Of a DNA stretch of 64,000 bases, positions 55,544 to 64,000 are shown in pieces; the stretch's first letter is position 1, and each line of letters starts with the position of its first letter. The notes under the pieces were generated by a model. It worked only from the letters and a program-made list of their open reading frames with translations. It did not search any database and was not told the DNA's origin. The translations under genes and the position numbers were made by a program. Origin of the DNA: Marinobacter halophilus (lineage in GTDB: Bacteria > Pseudomonadota > Gammaproteobacteria > Pseudomonadales > Oleiphilaceae); assembly GCF_003007685.1 (NCBI RefSeq), contig NZ_PXNN01000011.1:558001-622000 (forward strand), given 5' to 3'.

Positions 55544-57991
55544 TCAGGCGGGGTTGTGGTCAATCAGCGAGTCTTTGTTGCGGGCAAACTCATCGAACGG
55601 GAAGTCGTCCACGGTCAGCATTTCCAGCACAACCTGTTCATACTGACGCATGAAGTCAGCTTCTTCCTTGCTGAATATGCCTGCGGACAGTGCCGCCTCA
55701 AAGCGCTCCTCCGGATGCAGCGCCGTCATGGGCAACTCACCCTTGGCGTAAGCCTTGTTCGCTTTACGGTACAATTGTTCGGCCTTGTCGTTGTCCTTGA
55801 GCAACCCGTTATAGCGGGCCACCGGGTTTTCGACGATGCCTTCACCATCGGTGGTCCAGGCCCCCGCCATCAGCTTGGTACGAATTGGCGTGTCGGTCGA
55901 GATAGAACGAGCCAGCTTGCGCGCCAGATCATCGTGGGGCGCGTCCCAATGGCGACCCAGTGGCAGCGTGATGACACGCAGCACCATCGCTACCGGGCGA
56001 TTGGGCAGGTTCTGCAGAAATTCATCCAGCGCCTGCTCGGTGCGATGCAGCAAAAACGCAAGGCTGTACTGCATCAGTTCTTTCTCGCCCTCTACCGGCT
56101 GGGTCTCGTGCCAGTTTTTCAGCACCATCGACGCCAGATACAGGTTCGACAACATGTCACCCAGGCGAGCGGAAATCAGCTCACGCATCTTCAGTTCACC
56201 ACCCAGGGTGGCCATCGCCGCATCGGCACACAGGCCAAAAGCAGAACTGAACCGGGCCAGAGCCTGCGCGTAATTGCGGGAGGCACTGTCGAACGGCACG
56301 TCCGCCTTGCCAATACTCAGTGCCTGAGTGAAGGCACGGGCAGCGTTACCGAAAATCAGGCCGGCGTGGCCGAAGAAGGCCTCATCGAACGCCTTGAGAT
56401 CGTCGTTATCCTTGGCGGCCAGCTCTTTCAGCACGTAGGGATGGCAGCGAATCGCGCCCTGGCCGAAGATCATCAGGCTGCGGGTCATGATGTTGGCACC
56501 TTCAACGGTGATCGACACCGCCGAACCGCTGTAACCAATACCCAAATAATTGCGGGGGCCCAGGGTGACGGCCTTACCACCGTGCACATCCATGGCATCC
56601 GTCAATATGTCACGGGAGAACTCGGTCAGGTGGTACTTGAGAATCGCCGACGGTACCGCCGGCTTTTCGCCCTTGTCGATCATGTTGGCGGTGTGGTTAA
56701 CCGCCGCCAGGGTGATGTAAGTCTTGGCCGCAATCCGGGCCAGCGGTGCCTGCACGCCTTCCATCTCAGCCACCGGGGTGTTGAACTGACGACGGACTCG
56801 GGTGAAACCACCCGCAGTACCGACCGCATAGGCTGCGCCACCGGCTGCCCCAGACGGCAAGGTAATGCAACGGCCTACCGACAGGCACTCAACCAGCATA
56901 CGCCAGCCCTGACCAGCCATTTCCTGGCCACCGATAAGGTAATCCATCGGTATGAACACATCCTTGCCTTTGATCGGGCCATTCATGAACGGCGTGCCAA
57001 TCGGGCAATGACGACGACCGATTTCCATGCCGTCGGTGTCGCGCGGGATCAGCGCACAGGTGATGCCGTAATCTTCGGTGTCGCCCAGCAGACCGTCCGG
57101 GTCAAACATGCGGAACGCCAGGCCAACCACGGTGGCCACCGGCGCCAGAGTAATCCAGCGCTTCTCGAAATTGAGGCGGATACCCAACACTTCTTTACCG
57201 TCCACTTCCTGCTTGCACACGATACCGGTGTCGGGCAGTGAGGTGGCATCGGAGCCGGCGCGGGGCCCGGTCAGGCCGAAACAGGGAATTTCACGACCAT
57301 CGGCCAGCCTCGGCAGATAGTATTTTTTCTGCTCTTCGGTACCGTACTTGACCAACAGCTCACCAGGTCCCAGGGAGTTTGGCACGCCAACGGTTACCAT
57401 CAGCATTTCATTAGCGGACAACTTTTGCAGCACCGCGGTCTGAGCCTTGGCCGAGAAGCCAAGACCACCATATTCCTCCGGAATGATCATGCCAAAGAAC
57501 TTTTCTTTCTTGAGCAGATCCCAGAGTTCTTTCGGGAGATCGGCACGCTCGACCGCCACATCCCAGGCGTTGCACATGGAAATGGCCTGGGTGCACTGGT
57601 TGTCGACGAACGACTGTTCAGCATCACTCAACCCGGTATGGCGGTTGATCAGCAGGTTGTGCCAATCTGGCCGACCGGTGAACAGCTCACCATCCCATCC
57701 CACTGTTCCGGCTTCCAGGGCGACCTTTTCAGTTTCCGACACCTTCGGCGCCACTTTCTTGAACATGGCGAACACACGGGGTGTCAGCCAGTTGATCCGG
57801 AACTGTGGCAAACCGGCAACCGCGGTCAGCGCCGCACCAATAAACAACAACAGCGCCAGCCAGCCCGACGCCATAAACAGCGATAATACGCCAACCACAA
57901 CCATCACACCGATGGCGGGCTTGGCACCCGATTCGCGGCGCAGCACAAACAACAGGCCGGCCAGTGCTACCAGAAACAGAATCAACGTCAT
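55544..57991 (-). CDS. fadE: Acyl-CoA dehydrogenase FadE
   Basis: 815 residues, the E. coli FadE size, from ATG 57991 (a GTG precedes it). N-terminal hydrophobic region (about 1-65), then the acyl-CoA dehydrogenase fold: FFGMIIPEEYGGLGFS, GPGELLVKYGTEEQKKYYLPRLADG (in parts GPGELL and YGTEEQK), CFGLTGPRAGSDATSLPD (FAD loop) and ITVEGANIMTRSLMIFGQGA. It carries out the first step of beta-oxidation and passes electrons to ETF. It forms an operon with crcB and is one of two acyl-CoA dehydrogenases in the window. Confidence 0.95.
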   Translation of the reverse strand: MTLILFLVALAGLLFVLRRESGAKPAIGVMVVVGVLSLFMASGWLALLLFIGAALTAVAGLPQFRINWLTPRVFAMFKKVAPKVSETEKVALEAGTVGWDGELFTGRPDWHNLLINRHTGLSDAEQSFVDNQCTQAISMCNAWDVAVERADLPKELWDLLKKEKFFGMIIPEEYGGLGFSAKAQTAVLQKLSANEMLMVTVGVPNSLGPGELLVKYGTEEQKKYYLPRLADGREIPCFGLTGPRAGSDATSLPDTGIVCKQEVDGKEVLGIRLNFEKRWITLAPVATVVGLAFRMFDPDGLLGDTEDYGITCALIPRDTDGMEIGRRHCPIGTPFMNGPIKGKDVFIPMDYLIGGQEMAGQGWRMLVECLSVGRCITLPSGAAGGAAYAVGTAGGFTRVRRQFNTPVAEMEGVQAPLARIAAKTYITLAAVNHTANMIDKGEKPAVPSAILKYHLTEFSRDILTDAMDVHGGKAVTLGPRNYLGIGYSGSAVSITVEGANIMTRSLMIFGQGAIRCHPYVLKELAAKDNDDLKAFDEAFFGHAGLIFGNAARAFTQALSIGKADVPFDSASRNYAQALARFSSAFGLCADAAMATLGGELKMRELISARLGDMLSNLYLASMVLKNWHETQPVEGEKELMQYSLAFLLHRTEQALDEFLQNLPNRPVAMVLRVITLPLGRHWDAPHDDLARKLARSISTDTPIRTKLMAGAWTTDGEGIVENPVARYNGLLKDNDKAEQLYRKANKAYAKGELPMTALHPEERFEAALSAGIFSKEEADFMRQYEQVVLEMLTVDDFPFDEFARNKDSLIDHNPA

Positions 57992-58125
57992 CACAGGATC
58001 TCTCTGTCTTCCATGGATTTGAGCCTTTGGATAATAACCAAAGTCTTATAACAGTTCGTTACGTTCAACTTACTCTATCAGATGGCATCTTGCCAGATCG
58101 CCGCCTGTTCCCGGCCGTTACCGAC

Positions 58126-60987
<2,862 letters not shown>

Positions 60988-61005
60988 GAAACCTCCGCTA
61001 GCACA

Positions 61006-61755
61006 TTACTGTTGAGTTGAATCGTTTTCCCGAACCCAGAAGGCCGTAGCGCCACACACGGCCGCAGGCACCACAATCAAGTTCAGTACCGGCACCATGG
61101 CCGCCAGGGCTACCGGCAAACCAAAGCCCATGGCCGACAGGCGACTGGCCGCCAGGTCTTTGCGTAATCGCCCAAAACTGACCTTGTGGTTGTCAGCAGG
61201 GTAATCCACGTACTGCAGTGCCATCATCCAGCCGTTAAACAGAATCCACAGCACCGCCGCTACCAGATTGACCACCGGGAGAATACCAAGGATGAACAGT
61301 CCGAGTGCCCGGGGCAGGTAATAGGCAATCTTCTGCACTTCGCGCCAGAGCATTCGGGGCGTATCTTTGAGTAATCCCATCCAGCCAGCGTCGCTGACAA
61401 CCTCCTGGCCCGTCAGATGCTTTTCCGTCAATTCCGCCAGGTAGCCGTAGAACGGCGAACCAATCAGGTTGGCGAGAATGACAAAGCCATAGGCCAGCAT
61501 CAGCAGAATAACCACGCCGTAGAGCAGCCAGAACAACCAATCGAGCGACTGCAACCAGGCCCAGTCCGGCAGCCAGCCCATGGCGGTTGCGATCATGGCC
61601 GAGAACAGCCCGGCCAGATAATAGAACAGCAGCCCGAACAGGATGACATTTAAAACCAGGGGGATGATGACAAATAATCGAAGACCAGGTTGGCGGATTA
61701 GCCGAAAGCCTTCACCCAGGTAGCCCAGGCCTCGAAGAAAATTTCCCTTGAGCAT
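61006..61755 (-). CDS. cysZ: Sulfate transporter CysZ
   Basis: 249 residues from ATG 61755. EI24-type membrane protein: FLRGLGYLGEGFRLIRQPGLR at the N-terminus, IPLVLNVILFGLLFYYL, LIGSPFYGYLAELTEKHLTG and NGWMMALQYVDYPADNHKVSF are conserved landmarks. It imports sulfate for cysteine synthesis. It is divergent from the VanZ-like gene, with 95 bp between starts. Confidence 0.92.
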   Translation of the reverse strand: MLKGNFLRGLGYLGEGFRLIRQPGLRLFVIIPLVLNVILFGLLFYYLAGLFSAMIATAMGWLPDWAWLQSLDWLFWLLYGVVILLMLAYGFVILANLIGSPFYGYLAELTEKHLTGQEVVSDAGWMGLLKDTPRMLWREVQKIAYYLPRALGLFILGILPVVNLVAAVLWILFNGWMMALQYVDYPADNHKVSFGRLRKDLAASRLSAMGFGLPVALAAMVPVLNLIVVPAAVCGATAFWVRENDSTQQ

Positions 61756-61850
61756 TGCTGGTGGCCCTCCGCTGCCATGACAATAACGGGGCGCAAAGCA
61801 TATCATGTCAGGACAATTCCCACAGCCCGCATCAACACCCGGATGACGTC

Positions 61851-62255
61851 ATGCCCCAGCTTCGGCACATCATTGAAACCCTTCTGCAAATGCGCCGGCT
61901 CTGGCAGTCAGCGCTGGTCATATCCGTTGCCGCCATTCTGTATCTTGCCACCACCAGTGCCAGCTACCCGATCCCGGCCGCCGCCAATGACAAGGTCAAC
62001 CACATCATCGCCTTTATCGAGTTGACCATTGTCACTCGACTGGCCTGGCCACGGCTGAGCGCCTATTGGTATGTGCCCGCGTTGCTTGGCTTCGGCTTTG
62101 CCCTTGAAGCCGTTCAGGCGACCCTGCCCTACCGGGACTTTTCCATGGCGGATGTCCTGGCAGACGCCTTCGGCATCGCCGTCGGCATGCTCCCCTGGCC
62201 CGGACTACGTGCCGCCCGCCAGGCAGACTTGCGAAATTCGCCCGAATCGTTGTGA
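61851..62255 (+). CDS. VanZ-like membrane protein
   Basis: 134 residues from ATG 61851. About three to four membrane segments. The VanZ-family pattern NDKVNHIIAFIELTIVT, ALEAVQATLPYRDFSMADVLADAFGIAVG is present. VanZ confers low teicoplanin resistance in enterococci, but bacterial homologues like this one have no proven role. Its stop codon lies inside the GacA/UvrY box at 62251. Confidence 0.85.
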   Translation: MPQLRHIIETLLQMRRLWQSALVISVAAILYLATTSASYPIPAAANDKVNHIIAFIELTIVTRLAWPRLSAYWYVPALLGFGFALEAVQATLPYRDFSMADVLADAFGIAVGMLPWPGLRAARQADLRNSPESL

Positions 62256-62268
62256 GACATCTCTCACA
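62251..62268 (+). promoter_or_regulatory. GacA/UvrY-type upstream activating box
   Basis: TGTGAGACATCTCTCACA is a perfect 18-bp palindrome of the TGTRAG-N6-CTYACA type bound by GacA and UvrY. A degenerate second copy, TGTGAGATCTTGTAAC, begins at 62273. The box is about 190 nt upstream of the predicted RNA start, comparable with the distant UAS of rsmZ in Pseudomonas. Confidence 0.75.
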
Positions 62269-62438
62269 TAGCTGTGAGATCTTGTAACTGCGTAGCGTGA
62301 GCAGACTCAAAGGTTCACTAATAATTTACGCCCAGCCTTATGATTTTTATAATAAAACTCTAAGCCCGTCAGCTGCGTGTTCAAAATGCCGCGCACAGTT
62401 CACACGCCTGTAAAGATAGGTTCGGTATAGTGATCAAC

Positions 62439-62704
62439 GTCAGGGATGACAAGGAAATGGATGACGCAACGGAAGCACCCCCGCACGGATTGTGGGGAGA
62501 GGCAAGGACACATGGACGCCTCGCTTAAGGGAATCTAATCGGATCGCTGGCTCGGACGCTGGCACCACGGAGCGGACATAAGGACCGGCAACAAGGCAGT
62601 TGCCCGAAGCGCACGGAGGCGCCGACCTGTTCCGAATCTGAACTGCTCAGGATGGCGGTTCAGTACCTGTAAAGGGCGGCCTTAGGGCAGCCCTTTATTT
62701 TTTT
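62439..62704 (+). ncRNA. Csr/Rsm-type regulatory RNA (CsrA/RsmA sponge)
   Basis: No gene is present in 62256-62864, but about 266 nt carry some 16 GGA triplets, many in A(N)GGA context and several in hairpin loops, starting with GTCA-GGGA-TGAC (62439-62450). RsmY and RsmZ of Pseudomonas also begin near GTCAGGA. A TATAGT -10 (62426-62431) lies 7 nt before, and a terminator (AAAGGGC...GCCCTTT then A and seven T, 62671-62704) closes the transcript. Such RNAs bind many CsrA/RsmA dimers and free their mRNA targets. The 5' end is a prediction. Secretion, biofilm and carbon storage genes are usual targets. Confidence 0.82.
62671..62704 (+). terminator. Rho-independent terminator of the Csr/Rsm-type RNA
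   Basis: The stem AAAGGGC/GCCCTTT encloses an inner GCC-TTAG-GGC hairpin and is followed by A and seven T. Confidence 0.88.
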
Positions 62705-62864
62705 GTTTCTGTTAATTCCTGCCGCCCAAGCCAGACAGCTGCGCACCTGCTGAAATGTACCCCGTCCTTTCTGACGGTTGCAAAGCCGACAGTGTACTCT
62801 TTGGCCCGGGTATCGGCAGTCCGGTATACTGCCGCCTCATCCTGAGTGACAGCGATCCGTTAAT

Positions 62865-63968
62865 ATGGCCAGCAGACCCGATACCGATGACTTCCTCCAT
62901 CTATTTTTGAACGACATTCCGATGATGGACGTGCGAGCACCGGTGGAGTTCGACAAAGGCAGCTTCCCCGGCGCTGAAAATGCGCCCCTGATGAATGATG
63001 AGGAACGGCACCGGGTAGGTATCTGTTATAAGGAAAAAGGTCAGGACAAAGCCATCGAGCTTGGCCACCAGCTGGTATCCGGTGACATCAAAGCACAACG
63101 GGTTGAAGCCTGGAAGCGATTTGTCGCCCGCCATCCCGAGGGCTATCTGTTCTGCTTTCGGGGCGGCCTTCGTTCACGGCTGACCCAGCAATGGATCAAG
63201 GAATCCGGCCTGGATTACCCTCTGATCAAAGGCGGCTACAAAGCGCTGCGCCGTTTTTTGATCGACAGCCTCGATCAGTTGATCGAAAGCCAGCAATTTA
63301 TTGTGCTGAGCGGCCGCACCGGCACCGGCAAAACCCGTGTATTACTCGACTTGCCCAATCCGGTCGATCTGGAAGGCCTGGCCAATCATCGCGGCTCCAG
63401 CTTTGGCCGACAGGTCACACCGCAACCCTCCCAGATTGACTTCGAAAACCGGCTTGCCGTTGCCATGCTCAAAGCACACCACCAAGTCGGCGACCCGATC
63501 TATCTGGAAGACGAAAGCCGCCTGATCGGACGCTGCACCCTGCCGGAACGTCTACGTGCGCGCATGGCAGAATCTCCGCTGCTGGTTCTGGAACAGCCGA
63601 TGGAAGAACGTGTCGCCATCATCCGCGCCGATTACGTCGAAGGCATGCTTGCGGATTACCTCAAACGAGACGGTGAAGAGGCCGGCTGGCTCAACTACCG
63701 GGACTATCTGCTCAGCGCCCTGGACAGAATCCGCAAACGGTTGGGCGGCGAGCGTCACCAGCAATTACGGCAGCTGATGGAGCAGGCAATCAATCTGCAA
63801 CAGTCTTCTGGTCAACTCGACGGCCATCACGCCTGGATCGAATCGCTACTATGTGACTATTATGACCCCATGTACGACTACCAACTGAGCCAGAAACAGG
63901 GCAAGATTCTGATGCAAGGCGACCCGAATACTCTTCGGGCGTTTGCCCGAGCCAAACATTCTTTTTAG
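62865..63968 (+). CDS. selU: tRNA 2-selenouridine synthase
   Basis: 367 residues. The N-terminal rhodanese domain (1-125) has the active Cys97 in FCFRGGLRS, and a P-loop SGRTGTGKT begins the C-terminal domain. LEDESRLIGRCTLPERL and LEQPMEERV are further SelU/MnmH landmarks. It replaces sulfur by selenium in 2-thiouridine at tRNA wobble position 34, using selenophosphate. selD, its usual partner, is not in the window. A GGAG-preceded ATG at 63998 begins the next gene but is cut by the edge. Confidence 0.93.
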   Translation: MASRPDTDDFLHLFLNDIPMMDVRAPVEFDKGSFPGAENAPLMNDEERHRVGICYKEKGQDKAIELGHQLVSGDIKAQRVEAWKRFVARHPEGYLFCFRGGLRSRLTQQWIKESGLDYPLIKGGYKALRRFLIDSLDQLIESQQFIVLSGRTGTGKTRVLLDLPNPVDLEGLANHRGSSFGRQVTPQPSQIDFENRLAVAMLKAHHQVGDPIYLEDESRLIGRCTLPERLRARMAESPLLVLEQPMEERVAIIRADYVEGMLADYLKRDGEEAGWLNYRDYLLSALDRIRKRLGGERHQQLRQLMEQAINLQQSSGQLDGHHAWIESLLCDYYDPMYDYQLSQKQGKILMQGDPNTLRAFARAKHSF

Positions 63969-64000
63969 CGGTTCTAATCAACATGGAGTTCGGTAATATG

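Noticed and set aside
55532..57241. A 569-codon open frame on the plus strand opposite fadE.
   Set aside because: Antisense shadow of fadE, rich in Arg, Gln and His, with no domain.
63983..64000. Start of a further gene at the right edge (ATG 63983 or 63998).
   Set aside because: Only one to six codons are visible; selD would be plausible next to selU but cannot be supported.

Overview
The window reads as chromosomal DNA of a marine gammaproteobacterium, most likely Marinobacter or a close relative. This is an inference from gene order and protein sequence. Several blocks follow Pseudomonas order: algC-dut-coaBC-radC-rpmB-rpmG, dsbA-cytochrome c4-engB, hemB-ppk, and rubB/rubA-hpt-ubiC-ubiA-phoB-phoR with a nearby response regulator. 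Genes for oxidising long-chain alcohols, aldehydes and acyl-CoAs, plus rubredoxin and its reductase, suit a hydrocarbon or lipid degrader. I see no prophage, insertion sequence, CRISPR array, tRNA or rRNA.

Layout. 1-3.1 kb: nucleotide, CoA and sugar-phosphate housekeeping on the minus strand, then radC and the ribosomal pair rpmB-rpmG. 3.8-6.9 kb: an EEP-family phosphatase, dsbA, cytochrome c4 and engB. 7.1-11.8 kb: a TetR regulator divergent from an aldehyde dehydrogenase, a Tat lipoprotein and a GMC oxidoreductase, with a perfect 16-bp palindrome in the shared promoter. 12-17.5 kb: coaD, a DUF945 protein, ppk, hemB and a small SutA-like protein. 17.7-22.5 kb: TetR plus AidB-like acyl-CoA dehydrogenase, a DUF503 protein and panP. 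22.7-29.2 kb: a PiT phosphate transporter, a diguanylate cyclase, a flavodoxin and a 7TM-GGDEF-EAL protein. 29.1-36.9 kb: tesB, rubB, rubA, hpt, ubiC, ubiA, phoB, phoR and a response regulator; phoB has a recognisable Pho box. 37-45.6 kb: a lytic transglycosylase, a THxN PEP-CTERM protein, a DUF457 membrane protein, rsuA, an asparaginase-domain protein, pbpG, a second membrane-EAL protein and an orphan PAAR protein. 45.8-54.9 kb: a divergent phosphoketolase, a P-type ATPase, a broken phoD, a Yip1 protein, a dienelactone hydrolase and a cold-shock protein. 55-64 kb: crcB, fadE, rapA, cysZ, a VanZ-like protein, a Csr/Rsm-type regulatory RNA and selU.

Themes. CoA supply is represented three times (coaBC, coaD, panP for beta-alanine). 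Phosphate physiology recurs (phoBR with its Pho box, PiT, ppk, degraded phoD). Cyclic-di-GMP turnover appears in three membrane proteins, and the GGA-rich RNA near the right end would sequester CsrA/RsmA under GacA/UvrY control.

The items most worth a second look are: (i) a family of about 105-110 bp intergenic palindromes that share a roughly 53-nt core but carry different, nearly perfectly paired arms; (ii) the phoD gene, whose Tat signal peptide is fused out of frame to the rest of the gene by an apparent internal deletion; (iii) the Csr/Rsm-type RNA with its upstream GacA/UvrY box; (iv) the alcohol/aldehyde oxidation cassette with its palindromic operator. I did not find a clearly new multi-gene system.
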